A DNA stretch of 64,000 nucleotides from Selaginella tamariscina (Eukaryota > Streptophyta > Lycopodiopsida > Selaginellales > Selaginellaceae), in NCBI GenBank assembly GCA_003024785.1, contig PUQB01000201.1, positions 290,519-354,518 on the forward strand. Direction: 5' to 3'. Below are positions 48,270 through 61,157 of this stretch, piece by piece. A model generated the notes under the pieces. That model made no database searches. It saw only the letters and a list, made by a program, of their open reading frames with translations, and was not told where the DNA came from. The position numbers were made by a program, and so were the translations under genes. Position 1 is the first letter of the stretch. Every line of letters starts with the position of its first letter.

Positions 48270-51200
48270 CTTAATTAGTTTGAGACCTTGCCTCAAACTC
48301 ATTCACCAACTCCATCGCGTTTTGTAGATTCTCCAATGGTTCCCATGTCGATTCGCACGCTGGATAGCCTTTCCATTTGACGAGATACTCAAACTTACGT
48401 TTCGCGGTCCATAAACCTTCCTTTTGCCCAATATGGATTCGACTTCGTACTCCGTACCTTCATGAACCAGCTCAGGGGGCGGACGTAAGTTTTCATATCT
48501 TTGCGGATGTTTCTCATCTTTGTGGAATGGCTCGAGCAAATTGACATGAAACACATTGTGTATTGTTCCCAACTCTGGAGGAAGATCCAACTCATAAGCC
48601 ACTTTCCCTACTTGCTTCACCACCTTGTATGGACCTATGTAGTGCGATAGAAACTTCCTCGAAAGAGTCGTTGGAACCTTCAGGTTTTTGGTACTCAACA
48701 ATACCATATCCCCAACCTGATACTCTACATCCCGCCGATGCTTATCGTACTGCTGACGATACCTTTCCTGTGCTGCAGCCATCGCTTGACGAGCAGCTTC
48801 CCATGTTCGATACAATTGTCCCGTGAACTCTGCTACAGATGGAACTCGATTGCTATCGTCTTTGGTAACACCATACTCTGAGGAATACCACCCTTATTCC
48901 CAGTTAACACTTCCATCGGGCTACATCCGATTGCAGTGTGTGTCGAGTTATTGTAACATATCTCAGCCATATCAAGTGTTCAGCCCAATCAAGTTGATCA
49001 CCTTGAACATAGCATCTGAGATAGTCCTCGACTTGTCGGTTTACCCTCTCCGTTGACCATCGTTTGTGGATGATAAGCCGTACTAAACTCAGCATCGTCC
49101 CAAATTGCTTGAACAACGTTCCCCAAAACTTGCCAGTAAATCGAGGATCCCGATCTGAGATCATCGTTTCCGGTAGCCCTCGCACTCTTACGACTTCGTG
49201 GAAGAACAACTTTGCTGCTTGTTTTGCATTCACTGTCTCTACAGTTGGAATGAAATGAGCAACCTTTGAAAATCGATCGACACCACCATAAGAGCATTAA
49301 AACCACAAGATTTTGGCAATCCCATGATAAAGTCCAAAGTAACACTTTGAAATGGCCGCTCTGGAATCGGTATACATTGTAACTTCCCAGCTCGTTTTTG
49401 CGAACGCTTTTACTTGTTGACATGTGGGGCATGTCTTGACATACTTGGCAACATCATCTATCATACCCGGCCAATAGAATCCCTTTCAACAAAGCCAACG
49501 TCTTGTGCCTTCCACCATGTCCTGCCAAAGGAACGTCGTGATGCTCTCTTAATAGCCTCTCCCTCCATGTCCCTTCTGGAACATAGAGTCTCTTTTCTTT
49601 ATAATAAAGAACTCCATCTCGTACTGCAAAATGGCCTGTTTGAGTGCATCCATTCGACTTTCTATTCCTGCTGGAATATTACCATCTCTTCGTAATTGAT
49701 GAACTTGTTTCCTCTTTGCCACCAGGCTCAAAGCTTCCTTAGCAAACTTGTCCTGAGGATACGCCGTCACAAATTCATCCACCAAAGTTGACACGGGTGC
49801 TGACATAATACGAAGATGACCCTTTCTACTGAGTGCATCAGCTACCACATTGTCCTTTCCCGCTTATGTTTGATTTCAGGCTGAAATCGTGCCAACTTCT
49901 GCTGCCATCTAGCATACTTTGGTGATAGCTTCGGCTGCGTTTCAAAATACCTTAGAGTTACACTATCTGTCCAAACCACAGTGCCATGACTTGGAAGATA
50001 ATGACGCCAATACTCCAAGGAAGCAACAATAGCATACATCTCCTTTTCGTGAGTAGGCCATCGAGTTTGCGCGGCATCTAACTTTTCGAGAAAAAGGACA
50101 CTGGATGTCCTTTCTGTTGCAATACACCACCAATTGCAAAGTCGGAAGCGTCACATTCTACTTCAAAGGGATCTTCAAAGATGGGCAACTGCAAAACTGG
50201 CTCAGAAGAGATAGCCTCTTTGAGTTTGACGAATGCACGTTGGCACTCTGGAGTCCAATGCCATGGAATGTTTTTCGTAAGATCTGTCAATGGGGCCGCT
50301 ATTTCCGAGTAACCCTTTATGAATCTTCGGTAATACCCTGTCAGACCAAGAAATGATCTAACTTCATGCACGTCTTTTAAAGTCATCCACTCGGTAATAG
50401 CTTGAATTTTCTTTGGGTCCATGGCAACCTCCCCACCTGAGATCAAGTGTCCCAAGAAATCTATCTTGGTTTGACCAAATGCGCACTTGCTTTCTTTAGC
50501 ATACAACTGGTTCTCTCTCAACCTCTGAAACACTTTTTCTAAGTGTTCCACATGTTCCTCAATTGTCGAACTGAAAATCAGAATGTCATCAATATACACC
50601 ACTACGAACTCGTCTAGATAGTCTCTAAACACATCATCCATCATTGTGCAAAAAGTTGCTGGAGCATTGCACAACCCGAATGGCAAGACTAGAAACTCAA
50701 ATGATCCATAACGCGTTCGAAAAGCGGTCTTCTCAATGTCATTCTCTGCTACCCGAATCTGATGGTATCCGACCTCAAGTCTATTCTTGAAAATACTTTG
50801 CTTTTGATAGTCTATCAAACAAGTCGTCCACTCGCGGAAGAGGATACTTTTTTGATAGTTATCGCGTTCAGTGCTCGATAGTCCACACACATTCGCATCG
50901 TACCATCCTTTTTCATTACAAACAAGATAGGTGCACCATATGGTGATCGACTAGGTCGAATGTGTCCTCGACCAATCAATTCGTCAGCTGTCTCTTCAAT
51001 TCTCAACTCTTGAGGATTCAACCGATATGGGGCTCTTGCCGGTGGAGACGAACCGGCAAAACCTCTATCTGTGGTCCACACTCGACGTGGAGGTAACTAG
51101 GCGGCAATCTTCTGGTAACACATCCTTAAACATGTTCAAGACTTCCAAAATAGGTTCAGGAACAGTTCTTGACCATCTCCTATTTTGACTTCACCAGTAT

Positions 51201-51750
51201 CCAAAACCATTGCAAGAAACACACGTTCCCGATGTCTAACTGCCTTACGCAACTGAGTTAAGGTAAGGAACATAGGATTCCAATCCTTATCAGTTAGCGT
51301 TTCCATTTTGAGCGTGGTCTTTCTAATGTCTTCTTTATCTGCTGCAAGCGTGATCGATTGTCTCCAGAACCCCTCATTTCGATTACATGTTTATGGAACC
51401 ATTCCATACCCAAAACAAAGTCAAACCCCGTCATATTCAAGACAACTAAGTCTAGCTTAGCCTTCCAATCTTTGATTTGGACAGGAACTGCCCTTGCTAT
51501 ATTATTAGTATTTTGAGAACCTTTGCCAAAATTGATCTTTATTTCACACATCTTTATTACATCCAAATTCAATCGACGAGCTAGACTAGTCGATATGAAG
51601 TTGTATGTTGCTCCAGTATCGATCATCATTCGGACTCGGTCCCCTCGTATCCTTCCTGTCAAATATAGCAAAGGGTCAGTTTTGTCTTGAATAGCGAATA
51701 AGGCAGGTTGTGTCTGGCACAACATTACCTCTTCTGACTCATCTTCCGGA
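48270..51750 (-). pseudogene. Pol of chromovirus C (protease, RT, RNase H, integrase, chromodomain)
   Basis: Protease: MMIDTGATYNFIS at ~51620 with intact Asp-Thr-Gly. RT: 51081-50815 and 50890-50078 with FLVLPFGLCNAPATF and an intact YIDD active site; connection and RNase H start PFEVECDASDFAIGGVL, continuing through 50154-49549 to ADALSRKGHL. Integrase: CPTCQQ-type zinc finger near 49430, VDRFSKVAHF, SDRDPRFTGKFW and the TERVNRQVEDYLR Glu region at 49233-48904. C-terminus: 48815-48303 with HNVFHVNLLEPF, then a chromodomain (YEVESILGKRK, then after a frameshift near 48410 YLVKWKGYP and STWEPLENL). The chromodomain normally reads histone marks and steers integration. Several frameshifts; inactive as written. 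Confidence 0.88.
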
Positions 51751-52870
51751 TCTTCAAGCGTTTCTGGTTCAGCAACTTCCTCTTCTACCATCGCCTTGAA
51801 ATGTCCTGATTGTTGTGAGGGTGCCGGACACTCTTTAGCAAAATGACCAGGCTTGTTACAATTATAACATTTCACGACCCCGCCTGCGGAACGCGGGGGA
51901 GCAGACTTTGGAGCCGATCCTTTGGTCTGCTGAGGAGGTGGTAACGCCAATGGTTTCCGAAATCCGGTGGGTCTTGATGTGTCCGAAAACTTGGAACTGA
52001 CAAAGGGACTTGCACTTCGAATTGATGGCGATTGATTGGTCGCCTATCAAACCTTCTGAACCCAGACTTTGGAGGAAACCTCCTTGGTTTAGGTTTTGCT
52101 TCCTCCCCTTTGTACAAGTCTTCTAACGACATGCCATAAGCAACCTTTTGAGCTGCCTCTTGACATTCCCGATAGCTTGTGGCTTGTACCTTAAGATCTC
52201 TTCGCGTTTTCTCATTCAAGCTAGCCATGAAGCAACTTCGAGCTTCATCATCGCTCATATTTGGCACCAAATCGTACACTTTCGCAAACCGAGTCATCTG
52301 GCATATACTGCTTTTTGATCTCCTTTTTCATATGCTTCCAGCTTTCGGTATCCACGTTCACCTTCAACAATTCGCCACCAAGTCTTAGCTTCTTCTTTAA
52401 GAAACTGCTTGGCACATGCAACCTTTTCTGTCTTTCTCACGGAAGCAGCCTCGAAATAGCTTTCCATATCATACAACCAGTCATCCAAAACCTTGTAATC
52501 CTTTGAACCCATGAAATTCGAAGGCTTTACCGGTTTGAATTTACTGGGACCTCCACCACTACTTCCGTCGAAGAATCTGATTCAGAGGAACCTGACTCTG
52601 AGTCATGCTTCTTCTTCCTTTTCCGTGTGTCTGGTTGCGGAACATCGGCACTGCTGTATTCGTTGGAATCCGAACGGCAACATTATCGATTCGGTCGTTC
52701 AACCCCAAACATCCCTCGAAGTTCATTTAGGGCATCCATCATTATTTCTCGCCAACCAGGTCGTTGTCTAACCCTAGGGGGTCGACCTGGATCAGCCTCA
52801 TCCATCTCCTCATTTTGAGCCTCTGAACAGCCCTCTCTGCCTCAGGCTCTGGTTGCTTTCTCTTGCTCAT
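51750..52870 (-). pseudogene. Gag of chromovirus C
   Basis: It builds the particle and binds RNA. The start is ATG at 52870 (MSKRKQPEPEAE), shortly after the PBS. The capsid part reads DDWLYDMESYFEAASV and WWRIVEGERG (52512-52294), then MSDDEARSCFMASL (52297-51950). A single zinc knuckle CYNCNKPGHFAKEC lies near 51830-51875. Frame changes at ~52300 and ~51950 interrupt the gene. Capsid wording is of the usual plant chromovirus retrotransposon-gag type. Confidence 0.8.
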
Positions 52871-53178
52871 CGTTTGAACCCTAGTGTCAACACTCGGAGA
52901 ATATGCTTGGAATATTCCCAATGTGAAACTGGAAACACCCTGCACAGGTTGTACACCCACACACATCAGCTTAAACTAGCATAAGACTTTCGAACATACC
53001 TAGAATCTCACGCCGACTCACTGAGCAAGTGTTCTCCGAAGTTTGACAACTCACAGGATCAAACTCTCTGCGCAGAATACAGACATGTTAACCAAAGCGA
53101 TAGAGATCAAGAATTTAGAGTTATCTAAACATTGAAACACCTATGACTTAAGGTAGTCCTACTGACCACAGAGAACTT

Positions 53179-53190
53179 GCTCCGATACCA
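53179..53190 (-). promoter_or_regulatory. Primer binding site of element C (initiator Met tRNA)
   Basis: The minus strand reads TGGTATCGGAGC two bases after the LTR, one mismatch from the standard initiator-Met-tRNA complement. Confidence 0.88.
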
Positions 53191-53192
53191 AT

Positions 53193-54167
53193 TGTCAGAG
53201 TTTTTACCTGGTGCCACAAAGGCGGCTTGCCAGGTGCCAGCCCTGGAATCCCCTCTCTGGAAACCCCACGGAATCTGGTAAAATAACCCGTATTAGGAAC
53301 CCAAGCCTTAGGAACTCAAACCCTAACTGACTAAGCCCACGAACGAGACTCACCTTATGGATCAGGATACACGAACTAGCCGAGCTTTAGGTGTCGTTCC
53401 TAGCTTGGCGTGGTTGAGGCGGCCGGAGCAAGGCCTCAACCACTAGTTCTGCGGAACGTGAACTCGGCAATGTCTTTGAGCTTCCGGGCAGGTTTTCGGA
53501 CCAAGGAATCTGACTAACTCCTTGGAAGTGACGTGCCCTATCTCAAAGGCAAGATCCTCCAACGATAAGGATAGCCTAACCCTAGGGTGGGTTGTACCCC
53601 TGTCGTGTGGAAGTTTGGGCGGCACAACAGAGGGTTGCACCTTGACGACACAAGCTTAGCTTGCACCGGTAGGAGGTTAACGAGCTCTCTTTTGAACCCA
53701 GGAAGCCTCACTACATATACTCTACCTTATTTATGTGACGGACCCCCCCCCCCCCGTTTACCTAAGTGAGTAAGTGGGCTGGCACGTAAATGCCAGCCCT
53801 TAAAGAAAATGGTCCTAACCTAATCCTAAACCTAACCCCTAGGGGGGGGGGTTTAGGACGTGGGGTTAGGGCAACCCTAGGGTTAGGTCAACCCTAGGGG
53901 TGTCCCTAACCCTTATTTTGACAAGCTATAATTTGCAAAGAACCCTAACCTGGAACGTCAAAACGGGGGAGGGTTCTCTAAATGGAAGTGCTAGCTTCGC
54001 CTAGAGTTTCTTGCAAATACCTAACGACACCCGGCCGGACCATCACTAGATACCCAAGTGCACTATGCGGGCCTGTTCTTCTACATTTAGGGTTCGTCAC
54101 ATAATCCAGTAGGTAACAACAGTCAAACCCAAAAGTAAAGGGTCGAGTCATAGTAAAAACTATGACA
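53193..54167 (-). repeat. 5' LTR of element C
   Basis: 975 bp. On the minus strand it carries a CATAAATAA box-like sequence near 53735 that could be the TATA element. It ends directly beside the primer site at 53190. Confidence 0.9.
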
Positions 54168-54317
54168 TCCTATCCACTTGGGCATTAGAGTCTAACCCTA
54201 GGGTGTGTAGGGTTGTTCTAGGAAACTTAGCGTTGCTCACACAGGGTGATGATGCCAAATGGCCACCTGGCAGCCACGTGTTGCCACGTGTTGACCCTTT
54301 GGGTTAAAACTTTGACA
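54168..54317 (+). repeat. 5' LTR of element D, last part
   Basis: The remaining ~150 bp of the LTR, resumed after element C. It corresponds to 59432-59580 inverted in E ('ccaagtgg', 'gtgagcaacactaagtttcc', 'tggctgccaggtggcca'). Confidence 0.85.
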
Positions 54318-54332
54318 ATTGGTATCAGAGCC
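54318..54332 (+). promoter_or_regulatory. Primer binding site of element D (initiator Met tRNA)
   Basis: ATTGGTATCAGAGCC follows the LTR end directly. TGGTATCAGAGC is the standard complement of the plant initiator-Met-tRNA 3' end, where minus-strand DNA synthesis starts. Confidence 0.9.
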
Positions 54333-57300
54333 ATTCTCTGCGGTCAGCAGGACTACCTAAAGTTGTAGTGTGTTTCAGGGTTTAGTTAGTTCTAAATTTT
54401 TGAAGTACTCTATCACTTTTGGGTAACGTCTGAATTCTGCGCAGAGAGTTGGTCCTGAGATCTATAACTCTTCAAAGAACATCTACTTAATAAGTGGGTG
54501 TGGGTTATGGACTCGAATGTCAAGGGTAGCACTTGGAAGGCAACTTTCAAGTTGTATGCCAGGTTACTTTACCTTATGGATGTTCATGTTACCTTACCAT
54601 ATATTCCACAAGATGTGGCGTGTTAGTTTGTTCTGGCTTACAAACTCAGTCTTGTGAGGTGTGTCTTGTGATATCCTAAGTTTACACATTATTGAAAATT
54701 TTTCTTTTTCTTTAAGGTGTTGAATTTGGGATAACACATGATTTAGAAACAGACAGTGTTCTTTGAGTTTTGGCTTATGTCAAGATTCAATATCAAATCC
54801 AACTGTATGTTCAAACGGGGAAAGACTTATGTTCAAATGTGCGTCTTTGACTTTGGGAAGGGGCATATTCAAACATAAGAGTGAACATTACATTCTGATA
54901 GAAGTTGTAAAATAAGCTCTCATTATAGTGCAAGTTTTCCAGAGTGTAACTCCAGAAGCAGACTATGGTGATGAACTTATAATACAACGGAATGTCGGAT
55001 ATTGACATATGATAAATATGTTAAGCAATGGGTTTGAAGATCCAATGTAGTCAAAGTATTGTCTGATGTTTGTAATATTTTGATGACGCTAGCTGCAAGT
55101 AACATTAAGTGGAATAGTTTACTAAGTGACTTGTAGTTTACTAAGTTCAAGTCACCTAATTTAGACAAGTATAACTTGAAACCTTAGTTAGTTGTAAGCG
55201 CGCACTCTGTATTCAAGTTAACTAGCTCGACTAACTTGATTATGAAGTTATTTCATGTGGGATCTTAAGAATGGGATAAAATAATAAATTTTGGCAATAG
55301 ATGGATTTAATGTTGCATCCCTATCAATGCAGCTTTTGGAATATATGACATGATCTACTAGAAAGAGTAATGTTGGAAACATACGTTTACATTTTCAGTT
55401 TACTGAGTAATGAAGGACTTGCATAGTGAAGGCGTTCGGCGCACACTTGTGCATTTTTCATTGTTAACTTTTTAATCTTGAAATCTGTAACGTTGTTTGC
55501 AATGTGGGCATAAGCTCTTGAACAAGGGTGATTCCTTGGTTAAGAAGAGCATGATTTGAGGTTCTCCAGTTTGGTTAGCGACTAAATAAGGAAACTTGTT
55601 AAGTTTGATAACTTATGTTGGAAACTATCAATGAGCCAGTAATAAACGGATTTCCATTGGAGGTTTAAGTGCATGTACCTCCTCAGAGAGTCGATATTCG
55701 ATGAGAATTAAAAGTTGGTATTGGTTTTCAATATCGGTTTCAATTTAGAGTCGAATACGATTATTCAAAAAGACGGTTTCTTGACCTTGCATCATGATCG
55801 CAATGTGGGAACTCAAAGAACTTATAAAACATGTATCTTCAGTTCTTTGGAATATTGAAAAATAGAACTATTCTTGACTCAAGGTTTCATTGTATTCCTT
55901 GGGTTAGTTATCGGTTCTATCTTAAGGTTTGGATGGTGTTTCTTGAGTTGGTTCAATATTCTTGTAAGTATAATATTGTGTAGTGGGATTAGCTCAAGAA
56001 GATGGTCTTCCTTCTTGATGATTGTAATACAATGTTCATAACATATGATCCAATATTCGGTACAAAAATATGAGGTTTCCTATCACCTCATTCATTAAGA
56101 TATTCATATCTTAAACTTTGAAAGTATTTATGATAGTCTTTTAAGATTGATTATAAATGACTTGTCAAAGTATAGTATGGTGTCTCTTGAATATTGAGTT
56201 TGGAGCGCTCAATATTAAGACTTGGTTATGATCACATGAGGTGGCCATAATGATGAAATATAAAGACTCAAGCGGACTTGAGTTCAACACTTTGGTAAGG
56301 CACTACTTTAGTGTTATAACTTGAAACGTGTTTTCAAGTTAGTTGAGAAATGAGGCATTTCTCAATACATTGCTTGAGGGGCAATGTAGTACTTTCTGGA
56401 TTACTAGGTGTCTAGAATGAATAATGTATCTTAGTTCGACATACTGAACTAGATATCTTATTCATGTTTGGGGAAATCTATTGAATTATAAGGTATGACG
56501 GAAACATGAAGTTGATATAACACTTCAGTTTTATGATAACATTTATGTGGAGGTTGATATCTTACTAAATCAGTTAGATGAACCAGACACTAGTTCATGA
56601 TTCCTCTTAGTCTCTGAATAAAGTTCCTCGAAATACTGTCATAACATTATATTTCCGTCTCAAAATTGAAGTTCGGTTCATGTAAACTAAGACAATATCT
56701 ATAATGTAGTTGTAGCATTTCGATAAATTAATATGATTGTAAGTTTATATCCACTAGTATAACAACTAGTTGATAAGCTTAGGATTTGAACGTTAAAACG
56801 ATCATTATCCATTCAAGAGTATCAATATCAAAATTGCGACTATTTATAGAATAAGGATTAGTTTTAAAAGATGTTTATCAAAAACACTAGTTGCTTCAAT
56901 TAGTGAAAATGCTATACTTTGGTATAGTGTTAAGAAACATTTACGAAATCAGTTTAAGAGTTGGAAATAAATATAATGTTATGGAGCCGTGCAGTATTCT
57001 AAATTCAGAGAGACTCTTATCGTGGAAACTAAGTCTTAAAATATGGTATTTTGAACTTAGTGATATAAAGAGTTAGGAAGTATTGAACGGCATCTAGTAT
57101 GATGTGCTCTTTGGGGAATGAGTACAATGAGATGACAATTAAAAGACGTGTTATTTAAAGGTTGTTGATTGAGGCACTAGAGATGGGTTGAATTTCCTGG
57201 TTCCACATTGGTTTGTAAGAAAGGTATGTTAGCTTATCTGGTCCCTGAACTGGTCGGTGTTATGAAAGAGTACAAAGATGATTGCGAAGGACGAATCGTA

Positions 57301-57545
57301 AGGCTATCACACTTGATCACGGATTTGATTGAATTTGATTCTTATCGGGAATAAATTTATGTTAATAACACACCAAGTGAATGGCAGTTGGTAGATTAGC
57401 AAGGCCTTGTTGTATACATGTGTACAGCCATGCGCCTCTGTGATCGCCTCTAGCCAGATTGACATGTTTACAAAGAATAGGGTTTTACGACTTGTACTCT
57501 TATATCGGAAAAGAGCTTGATTCCGATAAAAGTCTCATACTTAGT
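54333..57545 (+). other. Non-coding internal region of element D
   Basis: No frame longer than ~65 codons is convincing. From ~55570 to 57545 it is matched by the complementary strand of 61753-64000. It has unusually frequent short repeats of 'ttgag', 'caagtt' and 'tattgag' type but no protein motif. One site, 56530-56540 ('ttttatgataac'), is the empty counterpart of the MITE insertion in E. Confidence 0.7.
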
Positions 57546-59431
57546 TTGTAAGAAATCAACATCATCAAGAAGGATGTTCCCTTCTCGCCCATGGGCAAAA
57601 TCAACTATTGTAATTTCTTTGACTCTTTATAGATGAAAAAGTAATAAATTAATATACTGGCGAGATAAATCCTGCCAAAACAATTTCCTTACCTAGTATT
57701 CTGCACTTTGTTCATTCCCTACAGTAGCTCTTTGCAGCCACCTAAGAGTTTCCCACATGGATTTGTGTGTTTGAACTTCTCTCATATTTTGCTGTTGTAG
57801 TGGTTGGTGTCAGCAGTATCCCATTTCACCGATAGCTTATGGTACTGCTCAGTTGTAAGATTTGGCTTAGTTAAAACCATTGATCTTTTTGTCAACTTCT
57901 CACGAGTATGCTCAGAAAGTTTTGTTACCATTGTTCCTTTATTATGTTTATCAAGAAGTCGTTGGGTTGCTGTTATTATGTGTGGACATTAATAATGTAA
58001 TACCTTATTAATTTTTTTATTCTTTATTTGAATCTTCATGATTTGTTTTCATGTTGTCACCCACACTATCTTAGTGCTTTTCTTTCTTTGATAATATGTG
58101 TATAAAATAACATTATGTGGAACGATGTAAGAATTGTCATTCTTCATCTTCTTCATCAGCTCAGCTACATGTTCATGGTAAAGTGGCATGTAATTAAAGT
58201 TGGGGTTAACGCTACAACATTTAACCCTAAACTTGTAAATCCTATCATCCAACATCATTTCCTTATGGCTTATTGCAGTATGGGATGCCACTAGTGCAAC
58301 TAACAAAATGATAGATGACTTTTTTGTGCGGTTAGAATTAATATGTGTGAGTCTCGACTATAGCTATTCTAATGTTTTTGGCACACTCTTTCAATTTCTG
58401 AACATTCCTAAGTAAATTGAATGTGATTTGTAAAAAACTTGGGACCAAACCACCCTCTTAATCTCCCTAATAATGTCGTTGTGTTTCTTCAATAAGAGTT
58501 AGGACGATTGCTTCACTTGTGAATATTCTGTGTTGTAAAGCAATATCTACTGCGAATACACACTTACTCGATGAGTATTGAAATTTTCAAAATAAACATC
58601 TAATTGGATTCCCTCCATAAATGGGCTTTTATTTAGTTGAAGAAGAACTCTACGGTCGACATCATTAGTGAACATGTGAACGTCATAATCCACAAGCAGA
58701 CATAACCACCCGAGGTTCTTGTCGTATTTGGTGTTCTTTGGATCCAAAAATGTGACATTGGATGGAACAAGGTATATATTTCGAACATTGTCTAATCTTG
58801 GTTCGCAGCCTGCCCTTGGGTGTTTGATTGGTGAATTTAGTTTCCATTGTTTTGCTTGTCCACATGATGTGACAGACTATTTTGACAGCAACTATGATTG
58901 ATCCAATACACTTCTTATTTATTTTGAAATATGGCCAAATTGATTTTAGAATCCCCTAGCCCATCTCATCTCCTCCTCTTGTCTTTAATCTTACTTCAAT
59001 TCCATATTTAAATACAAAAATGATAAGTTCTTCAAGCACATATCCGAGTATAGCAAATTTTATTTTAATTCTTACTCAGAATTTAATGACAACTCCATAC
59101 TAATGGCTGAATTAGTTCATTTGATCCAACTATTTATCTGTAGAATACTACACTATAAATACAATTCATATAAAAACGCACACACATTTATATAAACCCG
59201 AATATACAAATACATTATTAAAACTTTACAAGGTATAATACATATTTTTCTTTAAAGTGCTCATACTAATTAGATGGGGAGGAATTATAATATACAAACA
59301 AACATGTACTTATTTATATTAATACACTAGTACATTCAAATACACCCTTCTTTATCTCATAAAGAAGTGAATGAAATTAAGTGTCTAAAGCTCATATTTG
59401 TGATAGTGCAAAAAATTGGTATCATTTGGTT
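57546..59431. other. Unassigned segment between elements D and E, with possible minus-strand gene fragment
   Basis: This 1.9 kb is not shared between D and E. The minus-strand frames 58747-58547 (NLGWLCLLVDYDVHMFTNDV, FMEGIQLDVYFENFNTHRV) and 58306-58049 (LDDRIYKFRVKCCSVNPNF) look protein-like and could be exons of one decayed gene, but I do not recognise them. 58900-59430 is AT-rich and empty. Confidence 0.35.
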
Positions 59432-61140
59432 TGTTAGAGTTTTAACCCAAAGGGCCAACACATGGCAACACGTGGCTGCCAGGTGGCCATTCGACATCAT
59501 CACCCTGTGTGAGCAACACTAAGTTTCCCAGAACAACCTCAACGACCCTTAGGGTTAGACTCTAATGCCCAAGTGGACATGAGACTTCAGGGTTTAGCCT
59601 AAGTCTCCCTAGAATGTCTACCCCCAAAACCCTTGAGGGATAACCCTAGTTGACTTAGGGTCTTGCCCTAGAAGACCTAGACAGGCTCATGCCCCAACTC
59701 CCATTAAGGAGACGTGTGTTCCACACATACCCCCGTGACAAAGCTAAGGCATCGTCACTTACCCCTTGAGGAATCACCCTCATTCGGGAGTACAACCTCT
59801 TTAGGGTGACAAGGGGTACCCTGAACCACAACTAACCCCTAAGGGTTTGAGTGGCCAAGTCATACCTTAGACCTAGGGCTAATACTTAGTGAGGACACGA
59901 GTGTGCGCCGTAGGCGAACACGAGTGTTTTGCTAAGCAAACTCCCTAAGGCTAGGTTTGGGATAACCTTAAGCACATGACCTTGCGAGTGCCTCACGAAA
60001 GGGCTCCTGCTAACACGCTTAGGTTGTTCAACCCTTGAATTCCAAGGAGAACACTCCCCTAGCCAAGTGTGCCAAAGCACACCTAGTTATGAGACCTAAC
60101 TTCCCTTGAGCGGATGCCCAAGGCTTAGCACCCTAGTGCAAGCACAAGCATGTCTGTTTGCTAAAGTATCCAACCCTTGGCGACAAGCCTATGACATAAC
60201 CCCAAAGGGCGTGCCTCGAGCGTTGTACCATGTGACGTTTAGCCCAGTGTCACATCTCCATGTGACACTACCTTTCCCGATGTGGGTATCATGCCATAGC
60301 CCTTAGATTCAAGAGTTGCACCAAGTGCCACAAATGTGACTTCTAAATGCCAACTCTAGAATCCCTCAATTAACCCTTAGGAACCAGGTAACGTGAACTT
60401 GTCAAACAAGATCCCACGCCCGCAGTTGGACAAGGACACGGATGTGCCTTGCTTGGTTATGAGTGCTACACCTAGCTTGATGTGGATGAGGAGGCTGGAG
60501 ACAAGCCTCAACCTCTGCCTCTTGGAACGTGCATTCCGACAAGACCTCCCAGGCATGAATTCGCCAATGTTGGTAAGCTACCCCGAAGGTGGGACGTACC
60601 CCTGGCATCTGGAAGTTAGGGCGGCACAACAGAGGGTTGTACCTTAACGACACAAGTTAAAGTTTGCACCGGCAGAAGAGCAACGAACTCAGTCATGAAC
60701 CCAGGAGCTCTCCTACTACATACTACTTTATTTATGTGACAGAGCCCCCCCCCCCCTATTTTCCTGTTTACAACAGTGGGCTAGCACTGAAATCTCATTC
60801 CCAAAGGGAACATACTTGGTGAGTTATCCATCGACCCCTAAACCCTAACCTGTCAAACCTGGGGGTATTTCTAAGCATATCTAACATGCCGAACTCACCG
60901 GAACTAGCCATTAATCCAACCGGGACATAGAAAACCAAGGTAAGAGTTTTCTAAATGGAAGTGCTAGCTTCACCTAGAGTTTCTTGTAAATACCTAATGA
61001 CACCCGGCCGGACCATCACTAAATATCCAAGTGCACTAAGCGGGCCTGTTTCTTCTACACCTAGGGCTTATCAACATAGTACATTAGGTAACAACAATCA
61101 ACATCCAAAGTAAAGAGGAGTCATAGTAAAAACTATGACA
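59432..61140 (-). repeat. 3' LTR of element E
   Basis: 1709 bp, TGTTAGAG...CTATGACA on the plus strand. Inverted match to the LTR of D over its full length, lacking D's 68-bp tandem duplication. Frames at 59886-60080 and 60393-60653 fall in it and are not genes. Confidence 0.85.
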
Positions 61141-61157
61141 CACTCCCCGCCTTTGAA
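61141..61157 (-). promoter_or_regulatory. Polypurine tract of element E
   Basis: The minus strand reads AAAGGCGGGGAGTG directly before the 3' LTR, identical to the tract of element C. Confidence 0.85.

Larger units (their letters stand above)
47066..54167 (-). mobile_element. Ty3/gypsy chromovirus C, nearly complete, nested in the LTR of D
   Basis: LTRs are 53193-54167 (5' on the minus strand) and 47066-47893 (3'), both ending TGTCAGAG...CTATGACA on the plus strand. The flanking sequence is TCCTG on the left and TCCTA on the right, a probable 5-bp target duplication with one change. PBS (53179-53190), gag-pol (52870-48270), a C-terminal chromodomain and a PPT are all present in order on the minus strand. 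Frameshifts in gag, RT/integrase and chromodomain make it inactive, but it is far less decayed than A and B. Confidence 0.9.
45436..57545 (+). mobile_element. Non-coding LTR retrotransposon D (LARD-like), 5' part, interrupted by element C
   Basis: 5' LTR: 45436-47065 plus 54168-54317 (about 1.78 kb), starting TGTCATAGTTTTTACTATGA and ending TTTGACA. It is followed at once by a Met-tRNA primer site. The internal DNA 54333-57545 has no gag or pol and matches, inverted, the internal DNA of element E (61753-64000). D loses similarity to E at 57545, so its 3' part is missing here. Long LTRs with non-coding internal DNA fit a LARD (large retrotransposon derivative). Confidence 0.75.

Noticed and set aside
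45436..61140. D and E LTRs read as terminal inverted repeats of one giant DNA transposon
   Set aside because: D has a PBS directly inside its LTR and E has a PPT directly outside its LTR, so they are ends of two LTR elements facing each other, not the two ends of one element.
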